Shown here: positions 8,145-17,335 of the stretch, one piece after another
Layout of the letters: each line of letters starts with the position of its first letter
Numbering within the stretch: the stretch's first letter is position 1
Source of the DNA: Parvularcula mediterranea
Lineage (GTDB): Bacteria > Pseudomonadota > Alphaproteobacteria > Caulobacterales > Parvularculaceae
Assembly (NCBI RefSeq): GCF_013085255.1
Contig: NZ_JABFCX010000002.1
Span: 496,001-560,000, forward strand
Direction: 5' to 3'
DNA length: 64,000 bases
Notes under the pieces: generated by a model
Seen by the model: only the letters and a program-made list of their open reading frames with translations
Database searches by the model: none
What the model was told of the DNA's origin: nothing
Translations under genes and position numbers: made by a program

Positions 8145-9551
8145 CTAGCTCGTTGCTGCGAATGCGCTGCGCGCAGCATCGATCAGCGCGTGGACATCCC
8201 GCTCACCTGCAGCCGTCGTCAGCGGGCGCGGCTGGGCACTCTCGGGCAGCGGCGTCAGCGTCAGGGCCTGCGGCCACGGAAGCTCCCAGTCAAAGGCCAG
8301 CAGATCCGCACCGTCGAGCTGCTTGAGCTGCGCCGCAACTGCATCATCTCGGACCTTCGCCGCGGCGTGATAAAGCGTGACGCCTGCGATGAGCGGCTCG
8401 CGTCCCGCGGAGAGAACGGCAAACGAACCGCTAGGCTCGGTGTCATCGTCCTCACCCAGCAGCCTGTCAGCTCCGTGCACGGCCATCAGGACGGGGATCC
8501 GCCCCTCGGTCGATCTTGCAAGAGTTCGCGACAGACGCAGGATGATCCGTGTCAGGACTGGCTGAAGCGCAGCCTCACAACCGCCAAGCTGGCACACTGC
8601 CATGGGCGGGCTGCCATCGGGCAAACGGAACAGGCGCTGGAGCAGGTCATCCGGGCTCAGATGATCGGCATCCTCGCCAAATACAGGCGCAAGCCTTGCG
8701 TCCTCGCGCGCCGCACGAAGGCGCCGGACCACAGAGGCACAGGCGGCGCCGGTGCCAGGGGCGCCTTGCTCTCGCTCGCGTTCGAGGTCACCGATCAGGT
8801 CACGGAGCGTGCCGCCCTGCCCGCGCATCACCGCCTTCAACAGCCGCAGGTCTTCGCGCGAGAGAGGGTCGCCAACAGCCTCAAGACAGTCCGCCAGCTC
8901 ATCCGCTGTCAGAAGACCCGGCGCAATGAAACCTGCCGAGGCATCGACGATGCTCGCCGCGTTGCCAAAGCTCCGGGTAAAGAGATTATCCGGATCGACC
9001 AGTACAAGCCTCGCCGGGAAGCCTCGCTTGAGGAGCGAGCGGACAGTGACCGCCATGGCCCGCGCGGACGCAAGGTCTGGCCCAACGATTGACACGCCTT
9101 CGGAAAGGATACGGTCAGCCTCGATGCTGAACGGCCCGTCGGCCTCGCCGATCGGCACCGCAAGCCTGAGCCCCGCCTCGCGGGCAGCAAGCGCGGCGGC
9201 CGTATCAAGGCGGCTCGTCCGGACACCGACGGTTGGGCAATGGATGCGGCTTTCAACGAGGCCCCCTGCCCCGATCCGGCCAACGAGCTCCGCTTCTGCG
9301 AGCACCACGTCGAAGGCTTCGGCATCGATGTCAGCTGCGGGAGCCTCGATACCCGTGACCACGGCCACTGCAGCAGGCTCACCGTCAATCCTGAGGAGCG
9401 TTCCGATCGTGACACCTTCTTCCTGCGCGAAGCTTGCGGAGAGGGCTGCGATCACGCGTCCGGGTGCGACGGATGCAATGACGCCCAGCGGGCGCGCTTC
9501 GGCGGCGCCTTCTGCTTCGGGCGCGAGGCTTCGCGTTTCGACGCGGCTCAT
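8145..9551 (-). CDS. degenerate HerA-like protein lacking Walker A
   Basis: 468 aa, coupled by ATGA to the kinase-like gene upstream. Residues 20-110 look like the HerA N-terminal beta-barrel (VIASVAPGRV, VTIGTLLRID, VGRIGAGG). The ATPase-like region follows. At the P-loop position it reads IVGPDLASAR (155-164) instead of GxxGxGKS/T, so ATP binding is probably lost. The Walker B-like strand is still visible (LVLVDPDN, 182-189), followed by FTRSFGNAA as in HerA/DUF87 ATPases. The C-terminal half has alpha-helical and Walker-like hydrophobic strands but no motif I can assign. No signal peptide. The function is unknown; a signalling scaffold with its partner is a reasonable guess. Confidence 0.55.
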   Translation of the reverse strand: MSRVETRSLAPEAEGAAEARPLGVIASVAPGRVIAALSASFAQEEGVTIGTLLRIDGEPAAVAVVTGIEAPAADIDAEAFDVVLAEAELVGRIGAGGLVESRIHCPTVGVRTSRLDTAAALAAREAGLRLAVPIGEADGPFSIEADRILSEGVSIVGPDLASARAMAVTVRSLLKRGFPARLVLVDPDNLFTRSFGNAASIVDASAGFIAPGLLTADELADCLEAVGDPLSREDLRLLKAVMRGQGGTLRDLIGDLEREREQGAPGTGAACASVVRRLRAAREDARLAPVFGEDADHLSPDDLLQRLFRLPDGSPPMAVCQLGGCEAALQPVLTRIILRLSRTLARSTEGRIPVLMAVHGADRLLGEDDDTEPSGSFAVLSAGREPLIAGVTLYHAAAKVRDDAVAAQLKQLDGADLLAFDWELPWPQALTLTPLPESAQPRPLTTAAGERDVHALIDAARSAFAATS

Positions 9552-10303
9552 GCTGCGCGCTCCATCTGTTCGGTGGGAAGGGAGAGAACGAGGTCCGTGA
9601 AGCCGCCTGCGCGCACTTCCTCGAACCTCAGACCATGACGTATCAGATCGGACTTCAGTGACCTCAGCACACGGATCGGCAACGCCCCGGGGCCGGAAAG
9701 CAGCCTGAACCGGATCGTGAGAAGCGAAGCGTCGTGCTCGGAAGGTTCAACAGCCAGGCCGATCGCCCGGCGCTCACCGCCTTCGAGAACGAACGCTGCA
9801 AAAATCCGCCCGAGCGCCGTGTAGAGATCGCGGCTTGAAACGGTGGAGATCGGCAGGCCCTCAGCGATGTGGACCTTGCCGATAAAGAGCTTTGCGGACT
9901 GCTCGGAGATCACGCGCTTCAGGATAGGCAGCGGATCGGCGCCCTCCGGCCGCGGACGACCCTTGGCCCCGGCCGAGGATGCAGCCTCGAGGATCGAGTC
10001 GATATGCTTGAGAAGAAGCCCTGCCGAATGGAGAATATTGTCGAGATACTCCTCGCGTTTCTCCCGGGGAACATCGGCGTTCTCTCGAAGCAGCCCGGCG
10101 AAACCAGTGATATGGTTGAGCGGTGTACGGAGTTCGTGATTGAGGCCCGAAAGAAAGGCAGCTTTCGCCGCGCCCGACTGCTCCGCATCAATCTGGGCGG
10201 CGGCGGCATCCTCCTCCGCCTCGCGCAGCCGTCTGGCTGCGCGAAAGGCCTGCGCGTAGTCGCGCAGCGAGGTCGCGCCAACAGTGTCAGGATCGCGCTT
10301 CAT
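9548..10303 (-). CDS. histidine-kinase-like protein with intact H-box and degenerate ATPase domain
   Basis: 251 aa, cytoplasmic. An N-terminal coiled coil (residues 12-45) leads into a HisKA domain with the phospho-acceptor motif NHELRTPLNHITGF (His56). The region where HATPase should lie (about 130-245) has no N-box Asn, no DxGxG and no G2 motif, although its length and strand pattern fit. It could therefore act as a histidine phosphotransferase, in the manner of ChpT, rather than as a kinase. It is the first gene of a two-gene unit and its stop overlaps the start of the HerA-like gene by 4 bp, so the products are likely partners. Confidence 0.65.
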   Translation of the reverse strand: MKRDPDTVGATSLRDYAQAFRAARRLREAEEDAAAAQIDAEQSGAAKAAFLSGLNHELRTPLNHITGFAGLLRENADVPREKREEYLDNILHSAGLLLKHIDSILEAASSAGAKGRPRPEGADPLPILKRVISEQSAKLFIGKVHIAEGLPISTVSSRDLYTALGRIFAAFVLEGGERRAIGLAVEPSEHDASLLTIRFRLLSGPGALPIRVLRSLKSDLIRHGLRFEEVRAGGFTDLVLSLPTEQMERAA

Positions 10304-10357
10304 GCCGCCCCTTCGCCGTCCGTTCTCGGAACAGCGTTAGGGCTAGGTCAGTCAGTG

Positions 10358-12262
10358 TTAAGCCGTGGTTAACCCTGACCCCTCGTCGAGCTTCTCGAGA
10401 GCCTCTTCCTTGGCCTCCTCGATCTCCTCGGGAACCTCTTCCTCGCGCTTCCTCCGGCCTTCGAGGACGGATGGCGGCACGTAGGCAAGGACCCGGTCAT
10501 CGGCGCGCGGCGTGAGCGGTTTGTCGTTGGAAACGAAGAGCAGCTCCTTGTCCCGCTCCACCGCCACAATCACGCTTTCGTCGCCAATCGCGGTGAGAAA
10601 CGCTTCGGCGTCGTAAGTCTCCGTGATCCGCGTCACTTGGAAACCCCAGCCATTATAGTGCCGCTCCATCAGCTCATCGAGGCCCAAGGGCTTCGACAGG
10701 AGCGCCCGGCCCTGCAGCGTGTAGGATACCATCCTGCGGCTATCGCTGATGGTGATGTTCTTGCCGGTGGCCAGCTGGAAGGTCCGCGCACGGTCCATCT
10801 CCGGCGCGAGGTCCATGCAGACGAGCGCGTTGTGGCTGTCATTGCCCGAGACAGCGAGCAGCGTGTTGTAGCGGACGAACTCGATATGGTGCTCGGTCAC
10901 CTCGGACAGGATCTCTCCGTAGAAGGTTTCGAGGCCCCTGTTCCTTGCCGGACGCAGCGAGCGGTAGCTCGAATCGACGACGAGCACCGGGTACTTCATT
11001 TCCTTGAGCTTCTCACCGAGCGCCGCCGACCAGCTCGACGCACCGGCGATCAGAACGCCGGGGCGGCCCCGCTGGGCGAGATCCAGCCGCTTGGCGAGCG
11101 GGCCGATGGTAAAGCCGTGGGCGAGGACCGTGGCGAAGACCATGGCGAAGGAGAGCGGCACGAGCTTCTCGGCATCGGCATAGCCGAGATCCACCATCTT
11201 GACCGCGAAGAGCCCGCAGACAGCAACGGCCACGATCCCGCGCGGAGCGATCCAGCCCATTAGCAGACGCTCTTTCCACGTGGTGTTCGTGCCGAGGAGC
11301 GAGGTGATCGCCGCGACGGGCCGCACCACGAAGAGCATCGCGATGACAAACAGCGCATCAGCGAAGGTCAGGCTGAAGAGGACATCGGGCGTCAGGTTGG
11401 CCGTCAGCATGACGAACACACCCGAGACGAACATCACCGCGATGTTCTCCTTGAAGTGGAGAAGCTGATTGATGCTCGGCAGCTTGGCGTTCGCGATGGT
11501 GATGCCCATCGCGGTCACGGCGAGGAGGCCCGCCTCTTCCTGGAAACCGTTGGCAAGCGCGAAGGCGGCGAGCACGGTAGCAAGCAGCACCGGCGTCTTC
11601 AGGAACTCCGGCACCCAGCCATTGCGGAAGCTGCGCGCGATGAAGAGACCCGCGAGCACACCGAACACAGTCGCGAGGGTCGCGCCAATGATCAGGCTGC
11701 CGGTAATGGTAGCTGGCTCATATCCGCCATGAGCGGGGTCCGAGAGGTGAAGGACCTCGTAGACGAAGACGGCGAACAGAGCGCCGATCGGGTCGTTGAC
11801 GATGCCTTCCCACCTCAGGAGCGTCGCAGGCCTGCTCGAAAGCTTCGCCTGGCGTAGGAGCGGCATGATCACCGTTGGTCCGGTGACGACCATAATGCCT
11901 GAGAAGATGAGCGCGGTCGGCGCGCTCAGCCCTGCAATCTTCCACGCCGCGAGGAACCCGAGGCCCCACGCGAAGAAAACGCCGGGGACGACAAGGCGCC
12001 GAACGCCCTTCCCGACCTCGCGGAGCTCATCGAACTTCAGCTGCAGGCCACCTTCGAAAAGGATGATGCCCACGGCCATAGAGACGAGCGGCCCATAGAC
12101 CTCGCCGAACGTCTCTTCGGGACGGAGAAGACCGAAGACAGGGCCAAGCAGGAGCCCTGCGATGGCCATCAGGACGATGGCCGGCAGGTTCATCCGCCAA
12201 GCCACCCACTGGGCGCCGATCCCGGCAATGCCGATCAGCGTGACTGCAAAGACAATATCCAT
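10358..12262 (-). CDS. CPA1-type cation:proton antiporter with C-terminal TrkA-N domain
   Basis: 634 aa. The first 390 residues contain about 12 transmembrane helices, with CPA1 segments GIILFEGGLQL, VTGPTVIMPLLR and the ion-binding motif EGIVNDPIGA (conserved Asn-Asp). A Rossmann TrkA-N-like domain follows (GVLIAGASSW to the region with AVSGNDSHNAL), then a TrkA-C-like part and a charged tail rich in Glu and Lys. This matches the NhaP2/YcgO-like long antiporters, in which the cytoplasmic domain senses nucleotides. Role: sodium or potassium/proton exchange and pH homeostasis; the ion cannot be told from sequence. Confidence 0.88.
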   Translation of the reverse strand: MDIVFAVTLIGIAGIGAQWVAWRMNLPAIVLMAIAGLLLGPVFGLLRPEETFGEVYGPLVSMAVGIILFEGGLQLKFDELREVGKGVRRLVVPGVFFAWGLGFLAAWKIAGLSAPTALIFSGIMVVTGPTVIMPLLRQAKLSSRPATLLRWEGIVNDPIGALFAVFVYEVLHLSDPAHGGYEPATITGSLIIGATLATVFGVLAGLFIARSFRNGWVPEFLKTPVLLATVLAAFALANGFQEEAGLLAVTAMGITIANAKLPSINQLLHFKENIAVMFVSGVFVMLTANLTPDVLFSLTFADALFVIAMLFVVRPVAAITSLLGTNTTWKERLLMGWIAPRGIVAVAVCGLFAVKMVDLGYADAEKLVPLSFAMVFATVLAHGFTIGPLAKRLDLAQRGRPGVLIAGASSWSAALGEKLKEMKYPVLVVDSSYRSLRPARNRGLETFYGEILSEVTEHHIEFVRYNTLLAVSGNDSHNALVCMDLAPEMDRARTFQLATGKNITISDSRRMVSYTLQGRALLSKPLGLDELMERHYNGWGFQVTRITETYDAEAFLTAIGDESVIVAVERDKELLFVSNDKPLTPRADDRVLAYVPPSVLEGRRKREEEVPEEIEEAKEEALEKLDEGSGLTTA

Positions 12263-12328
12263 ATTCCCGCCGATCTAGTCCGAAAAGTCAGTCCGCCCTC
12301 TTAAGGCCGGTCCGGGAACGATGGGAAA

Positions 12329-13105
12329 TCAAGCGTCTTTGAAGTTGGGATCGCGTTTTTCCACGAAGGCTTTCATGCCTTCCTTCTGGTCCTCGGTTGC
12401 AAAGACCGAGTGGAACACCCGGCGTTCGAAGCGGATGCCCTCAGAGAGCGGCACTTCGAAGGCGCGGTTGACGCACTCCTTGACCATCATGGAGATCGGA
12501 CGGGAGAAGCCAGCGATCTTCTTCGCAGCCTCAAGCGCCGTGTCCATCAGCTCAGCCTTGGGGACGACGCGGGCCACGAGGCCGCAGCGTTCGGCTTCTT
12601 CAGCGCCCATCATCCGGCCGGTCAGGCACATGTCCATGGCCTTTGCCTTGCCGATGTATTTCGCCATGCGCTGGGTCCCGCCTGCGCCGGGGATAGCGCC
12701 GATGGTGATCTCGGGCTGGCCGAACTTGGCGTTGTCAGCAGCGATCACGAAATCGCACATCATCGCCATCTCGCAGCCGCCGCCGAGGGCATAGCCAGCG
12801 ACCGCCGCGATGATCGGCGTCCTGATCCGGCTCGCCTCTTCCCAGTTCGCGGTAATGAAGTCTTCGGTGTAGGCCTGGACGAAGCTCTTGTCGGCCATCT
12901 CCTTGATGTCCGCGCCGGCCGCAAAGGCCTTCTCAGAGCCCGTCAGGACGATGCAAGCGACCTTCGGATCAGCATCCGCGGCCTTCAGCGCTTCCGTCAG
13001 CTCGTCCATCAACTCCTTGTTGAAGGCATTGAGGGCTTCGGGGCGCGCGAGCCGGATGATCTGCACGCGGTCATCATTATCAATCTCTAGGCAATTGTAA
13101 GCCAT
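12329..13105 (-). CDS. enoyl-CoA hydratase (crotonase family)
   Basis: 258 aa, the standard length of a monofunctional crotonase. The oxyanion-hole segment [11 protein letters not shown] and both catalytic glutamates are visible, in LGGGCEMAM and [13 protein letters not shown]. It hydrates 2-enoyl-CoA in beta-oxidation, most like the short-chain EchA/FadB1 group. The gene stands alone on the minus strand behind the antiporter gene, with a divergent 42-aa ORF starting 187 bp away. Confidence 0.9.
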   Translation of the reverse strand: MAYNCLEIDNDDRVQIIRLARPEALNAFNKELMDELTEALKAADADPKVACIVLTGSEKAFAAGADIKEMADKSFVQAYTEDFITANWEEASRIRTPIIAAVAGYALGGGCEMAMMCDFVIAADNAKFGQPEITIGAIPGAGGTQRMAKYIGKAKAMDMCLTGRMMGAEEAERCGLVARVVPKAELMDTALEAAKKIAGFSRPISMMVKECVNRAFEVPLSEGIRFERRVFHSVFATEDQKEGMKAFVEKRDPNFKDA

Positions 13106-13291
13106 AAGCTTTTCGGGGCCTCGTCAGCTATCCCTGAGTGTGGGACCACGGCACCCAATAGACCTGCCTTCACGAGGCCGCAACCGGGACCCTCCGCCGC
13201 TGTCTCCACAACGGTTTAGGGGTGACGCGGGGCCCCAGCATCGCTATCTGCCCGCATTCAGGAACGCTAATTCCAACGCTAGGAGACCAGC

Positions 13292-13420
13292 ATGGAACTC
13301 ATGCTCGCAGCCGGTGGCTCGCTCTTCGACATCTTCAAGGCGCCAAGCCTTCAGGTCATCATCCTGTTCATCGTGGTGTTTGCCGCCCTCAACTGGATCG
13401 AGAAAGGCCGCTGGGACTAA
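13292..13420 (+). CDS. 42-aa single-pass membrane microprotein
   Basis: A short ORF starting at ATG 13292, 5 bp after a strong AGGAGA site (13281-13286). The peptide runs MELMLAAGG to EKGRWD, with one hydrophobic helix (about residues 20-35, LQVIILFIVVFAALNW) followed by a charged end. It ends 12 bp before the Ca/Na antiporter start, so it is probably the first gene of that operon. I do not recognise a family. The good ribosome binding site and sensible topology make it more likely real than chance. Confidence 0.6.
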   Translation: MELMLAAGGSLFDIFKAPSLQVIILFIVVFAALNWIEKGRWD

Positions 13421-13432
13421 CCCCCGCGCCTC

Positions 13433-14392
13433 ATGCTCACATCCCTTCTCTTCCTGCTCCTCGGGCTGGTCGTTCTTCTTGCGGCCGGTGAATGCCTCGT
13501 GCGCGGGGCCGCAAGCCTTGCCAAGCTCGCGAACGTCCCGCCGCTCATCATCGGCCTGACCGTGGTTGCCTTCGGCACCTCGGCGCCGGAGCTCGTGGTG
13601 ACGATCCAGGCCGTTGCAGGAGATGCCGCAGGCATCGCGATGGGCAACATCGTCGGCTCGAATATCGCCAACGTGCTGCTCGTCCTTGGCCTGCCCGCCT
13701 GCATCATGCCGATTGCGATGGTGGTGCCGAAGCTGAAGCGCCACGCCGTGGCCCTGCTTCTCGCGACCGCTGTCTTCTGCGGTATGGTCTACTGGAATGG
13801 CGAAGTCGGCCTGCCTGAAGCGATCGTCTTCACCCTCGGCATGGTCGCATACTTCAGCCTGATGGCCATCGAAGCGCGCAGTGGTCACGCGGATGCAGCG
13901 CTCGAAGCCGAAGGGATCCTCGTTGAGAAACCAGGCATTCCGCAGACGATCGCGCTGACGGCGCTTGGCCTCATCGGCCTTCCCATTGGCGCCACGCTGC
14001 TCGTCACAAACGGCTCGGAAGTCGCCAGCCTCATGGGTGTCCGCGATGAGGTGATCGGCCTCACGGTGGTCGCCTTCGGCACGTCCCTGCCCGAGCTCGC
14101 GACAGTCCTCGCAGCAGCCCTCCGCCGCGATGCGAGCGTTTCGGCGGGCACGATCATCGGCTCGAACATCTTCAACATGCTCTTCGTCGGCTCCGCTGCA
14201 GGCTATGTCGGTACGAGCACGTTCAGCGAAACGGCGTTGCGCCTCGACCTGCCGGTCATGCTTGGCGCGACTGCGCTGATCACGGGCCTCATCTTCATGC
14301 GCCGTGACTTCGGCAGGACAATCGGCCTCCTGAGCATCACAGCCTACGTCGCCTACATCCTCTACACCGGCCTGTGGGCGGGCGCGGCATGA
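13433..14392 (+). CDS. calcium/sodium antiporter, CaCA family (YrbG-like)
   Basis: 319 aa with about ten helices in two inverted halves, each bearing an alpha-repeat. Repeat 1 is VVAFGTSAPELVV with GNIVGSNIANV, and repeat 2 is VVAFGTSLPELAT with GTIIGSNIFNM. These are the ion-binding signature of Ca2+:Na+ (or K+) exchangers such as YrbG. It sits 12 bp after the microprotein and its TGA overlaps the ATG of the SDR gene, so pterin genes are transcribed from the same message. Confidence 0.92.
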   Translation: MLTSLLFLLLGLVVLLAAGECLVRGAASLAKLANVPPLIIGLTVVAFGTSAPELVVTIQAVAGDAAGIAMGNIVGSNIANVLLVLGLPACIMPIAMVVPKLKRHAVALLLATAVFCGMVYWNGEVGLPEAIVFTLGMVAYFSLMAIEARSGHADAALEAEGILVEKPGIPQTIALTALGLIGLPIGATLLVTNGSEVASLMGVRDEVIGLTVVAFGTSLPELATVLAAALRRDASVSAGTIIGSNIFNMLFVGSAAGYVGTSTFSETALRLDLPVMLGATALITGLIFMRRDFGRTIGLLSITAYVAYILYTGLWAGAA

Positions 14393-15126
14393 CCAAGGCC
14401 GTCCTCGTCACCGGAGGCGGCAAGCGACTTGGTCGTGAGATCGTTCTGACCGCAGCCGAAGCTGGCTGGACCCCGGTGGTCCACTACAACAGCTCGTCGA
14501 ACGCGGCGGAGGAGCTCGCGAAAGAGACCGGCGGCGTTGCCGTGGGTATCGACCTCTCCGAGGAAGGCGCAGGCGAGAAGCTGATCGCGCTCGCCACGGA
14601 AAAGCTCGGCGGCAAGCTCACCGGTCTCGTCAACTCCGCCTCGATCTTCGAGCATGACACCGGTCAGGACGTCACCGAGGAAGCGCTCCTCAGGAACTTC
14701 CGTATCCACACGGTTGCGCCCGCCATGCTGGCCAAGGCCTTCGCCCATCAGGCCTCCGATGGCTCCGCGATCGTCAACATTCTCGACCAGAAGCTCTTCA
14801 ATCTGAACGCTGACCATTACAGCTACACGATCTCGAAGCAGGCCCTTCACGGCGCGACCATGATGATGGCTCGCGCTTATGCCCCCAGCGTCCGCGCCAT
14901 CGGCGTTGCGCCAGGCTACAACCTCCCCTCGCCCGGTCAGGATGATGAGACCTTCGAGCGCCTCGCGCCGACGGTGAACGTCCTCGAACGCAGGCTCCAG
15001 CCCCGCGACGTGGCGAAGACCGTGCTCTTCGCGCTTGAGAACATGGCCATCACCGGCCAGGTCCTGATCGCGTCAGGCGGCGAGCATCTGAAGTCAGCCG
15101 AGCGCGACGTTCTGTTCAAAGACTAA
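14389..15126 (+). CDS. SDR-family reductase, probable pteridine/dihydromonapterin reductase (FolM-like)
   Basis: 245 aa. The start at 14389 is set by the ATGA overlap; a GTG 15 bp upstream is less likely. The NADPH-binding motif TGGGKRLGRE carries the Arg seen in PTR1/FolM enzymes. The catalytic pair is Tyr146 and Lys150 (YTISK). The genes for FolB and a PTPS paralogue follow directly. That context favours reduction of a dihydropterin to a tetrahydropterin or a dihydrofolate reductase-like role, over the many other SDR activities (inference). Confidence 0.75.
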   Translation: MTKAVLVTGGGKRLGREIVLTAAEAGWTPVVHYNSSSNAAEELAKETGGVAVGIDLSEEGAGEKLIALATEKLGGKLTGLVNSASIFEHDTGQDVTEEALLRNFRIHTVAPAMLAKAFAHQASDGSAIVNILDQKLFNLNADHYSYTISKQALHGATMMMARAYAPSVRAIGVAPGYNLPSPGQDDETFERLAPTVNVLERRLQPRDVAKTVLFALENMAITGQVLIASGGEHLKSAERDVLFKD

Positions 15127-15130
15127 GACC

Positions 15131-15514
15131 ATGGAACTGCCCCTCCTCGCCCCCGGATACTACGCCGTCTTCCTCGAAGACCTCCGCAAGCATGTGAAGC
15201 TCGGCGTGCTCGAGCACGAAGTCCGTCCGCAGGCGGTCAGCTTCAACCTCGCCGTGATCGCGAGCCGCGTTGGAAAAGGCGACGGCATCGAAGATGTCGT
15301 GGACTATGACAATCTCCGCCAGACGATCCTTGAGGTCACCGCGGATGAGCATTTCGGCCTGCAGGAGACCCTGTGCGAGGCGATCATCGCAAGCCTCCGT
15401 ACACGGGACAATATCCACGGCGTACTCATCGAGACCCGTAAGCTCACCGTCTATGACGATGCCGAGGCCGTCGGCTGCCGCATGTCCGACATCGACAAGG
15501 AGGCGATCCTCTAG
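15131..15514 (+). CDS. folB: dihydroneopterin aldolase/epimerase family protein
   Basis: 127 aa, standard FolB size. The sequence carries LGVLEHEVRPQAVSFNL near the N-terminus, the typical DVVDYDNL segment (with the pterin-site Tyr) and an ETLCEAI helix with the conserved Glu. It makes 6-hydroxymethyl-dihydropterin from dihydroneopterin for folate, or epimerises the side chain if it is FolX-like. It lies 4 bp after the SDR gene and abuts the PTPS gene. Confidence 0.85.
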   Translation: MELPLLAPGYYAVFLEDLRKHVKLGVLEHEVRPQAVSFNLAVIASRVGKGDGIEDVVDYDNLRQTILEVTADEHFGLQETLCEAIIASLRTRDNIHGVLIETRKLTVYDDAEAVGCRMSDIDKEAIL

Positions 15515-15880
15515 ATGTTCGAACAACGCTACCGCTTCCACTTCGAAGCCGCTCACCAGCTGGGCGCCAACGTTCAGGACAAGGAGCACCCTTATGCCCA
15601 TGTCCACGGACACAGCTTTGAGGTCTATCTCATCCTGCGCGGCGAGGAGCTTGGCCCCAAGGGTTGGCTCACCGATTTCAGCCGTGTGCGGCAGACAGCG
15701 GACGATATCCACGCCCTCCTCGACCACCGCTACCTCAACGATATCGAGGGGCTGGAGCTTCCGACCCTCGAACGTCTCGCGCTCTTCATTTTCGAGAAGG
15801 CAAAGCCCGCCCTCGAAAAGCTCGCCGCCGTGGAGGTGAACCGCCCCTCGCTCGGCGAACAGGTCCGTTACGAGGCCTAG
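15515..15880 (+). CDS. 6-pyruvoyl-tetrahydropterin synthase/QueD-family paralogue without catalytic Cys
   Basis: 121 aa. The zinc-binding histidines are present (FEAAHQL and HVHGHSF), as is the DH pair in LLDHRYLND. However, the protein has no cysteine at all. The position of the QueD catalytic Cys before the HGH motif reads Tyr (PYAHVHGH), and the C-terminal pterin-anchoring Glu region reads EVNRPS. It is therefore probably not a normal QueD. Linked to FolB and an SDR reductase with no spacing (stop TAG then ATG), it likely acts on a pterin in a folate or tetrahydropterin pathway. It overlaps the convergent thioesterase gene by 4 bp. Confidence 0.75.
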   Translation: MFEQRYRFHFEAAHQLGANVQDKEHPYAHVHGHSFEVYLILRGEELGPKGWLTDFSRVRQTADDIHALLDHRYLNDIEGLELPTLERLALFIFEKAKPALEKLAAVEVNRPSLGEQVRYEA

Positions 15881-16662
15881 GAAAAGACGACCACCGTCTG
15901 GCGTGCCGCCGCGATCGGCCGCCCGTCCTTCGCCCAAACGCCCATGTCCTGGGACGACCAGCCATCTCCCGCCGACTGCGCCTTGGTGTGGAGGAGGTAC
16001 CAGCCATCCTCCGTAGAGAGATCATCCGTCAGGAAATCGATATGCCAGTTCACTGAGCTCACCGGCGCAAAGGTCTTCATCAGTGGCGCAGCCGCTGGCG
16101 GGGTCAGGTCACCGATGGCCAGCACGCCGACCTCTGACCCCCAATAGCTCTCATCCTGCGCACGCGCCCACCACTGCATCTCGCCCTTGTCGCTCCCAAG
16201 AAACGGCATCCCGCCGCCGCAGGGCGCGATCTCGTAGTTACTGAGGAAGGCCGGATGCATCGGCGTGATCTCCATACGCTCAAGACCGTCAGGCCCCTGA
16301 ACGTCCGGCATGGGGTAGTCATCGACCTTCACGGTGCTGTCGCGACCTGCGCCGTAGACGAGGACCCCGCGCGTCGCTGCGCCCTTCTCGCCGCGCACCT
16401 CCGCCTCGACGAACGAGGTCGACTTCCCGCGCCGGAGGAGCCGTGCCTCGGTGGTCACAGATCCAGCGGCAGGCGCAATGAAAGCCACCTGCACTGAGCG
16501 CAGCGGAGGCAGCTCCCCGACCGCCATCTCGGCGGCCCGGGCGCAGAGCGCAGCAGTCAGCCCGCCATAGGCAGTCCGTCCCTGCCCCCAGCTTTCAGGG
16601 ATATCCGTCGAGAAAACGCCATCCGCGAAGTGCTTCTCGTCCATCAGCTCGGAAAATTTCAT
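15877..16662 (-). CDS. acyl-CoA thioesterase family protein (TesB-like double hot-dog)
   Basis: 261 aa from an ATG at 16662 (MKFSELM), with an AAGGGCAGG stretch just upstream. The frame is open further, and another ATG at 16710 would overlap the engB start. The N-terminal hot-dog has [14 protein letters not shown] and [13 protein letters not shown], and the second has SVNWHIDFL and a C-terminal [16 protein letters not shown] segment, the TesB-like thioesterase pattern. Substrate unknown. The start codon lies only 46 bp from that of divergent engB. Confidence 0.8.
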   Translation of the reverse strand: MKFSELMDEKHFADGVFSTDIPESWGQGRTAYGGLTAALCARAAEMAVGELPPLRSVQVAFIAPAAGSVTTEARLLRRGKSTSFVEAEVRGEKGAATRGVLVYGAGRDSTVKVDDYPMPDVQGPDGLERMEITPMHPAFLSNYEIAPCGGGMPFLGSDKGEMQWWARAQDESYWGSEVGVLAIGDLTPPAAAPLMKTFAPVSSVNWHIDFLTDDLSTEDGWYLLHTKAQSAGDGWSSQDMGVWAKDGRPIAAARQTVVVFS

Positions 16663-16708
16663 CGCCTGCCCTTTCGCGGCCCAGCTTGCGGTGCCAAACG
16701 GCCCAGTC

Positions 16709-17332
16709 ATGAACAGACCTAGCGGCAAGATCTTCTCCGGCGAAGCCACCTTCATGAAGGGCGTGGTCGACATGGCGGGCCTCCCGCCCTCCGACCTTGG
16801 CGAGTTCGCCTTCGCGGGGCGGTCAAATGTCGGCAAGTCCTCGATCCTCAATGCGCTGATGAACCGCAAGGGTCTCGCACGGACTTCGAACACGCCGGGG
16901 CGGACTCAGGAGGTCAACTTCTTCGATATCGGAGGATCCTTCAGGCTCGTCGACCTGCCGGGCTACGGCTATGCCCGCGCCTCGCGCACCAAGGTCGATG
17001 CGTGGACGGAGCTTATCTTCGACTATCTGAGGGGTCGCCCGAATCTCCTCCGGGTCTTCGTGCTGATCGACAGCCGCCACGGCATCAAACCGGTGGACGA
17101 GGAAGGCATGGCTCTCCTCGACGAAAGCGCCGTCAGCTATCAGGTGATCCTCACCAAAATCGACAAGATCAAGGAAAGCGGCGTCGCCCGCCGGGTCGCA
17201 GAGGTTTCAGAAGCCCTCGCCTCACGTCCTGCGGCGCACCCAGAAGTCCTCGCCACCAGCTCAGAAAAAGGCCGCGGACTGAAGGAAGTCCGCGGCGCGA
17301 TCCTTGGTGCCCTCGAGGGCTGGGGCCGCTAG
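16709..17332 (+). CDS. engB: ribosome biogenesis GTPase EngB/YihA
   Basis: Small GTPase required for assembly of the 50S subunit. Motifs are intact: G1 [10 protein letters not shown]2 [10 protein letters not shown]3 DLPGYGYA and G4 TKIDKIK. 207 aa from ATG 16709; an alternative GTG start at 16691 would add six residues. Neither has a strong Shine-Dalgarno site. It ends 3 bp before a convergent stress-protein gene. Confidence 0.93.
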   Translation: MNRPSGKIFSGEATFMKGVVDMAGLPPSDLGEFAFAGRSNVGKSSILNALMNRKGLARTSNTPGRTQEVNFFDIGGSFRLVDLPGYGYARASRTKVDAWTELIFDYLRGRPNLLRVFVLIDSRHGIKPVDEEGMALLDESAVSYQVILTKIDKIKESGVARRVAEVSEALASRPAAHPEVLATSSEKGRGLKEVRGAILGALEGWGR

Positions 17333-17335
17333 CTC

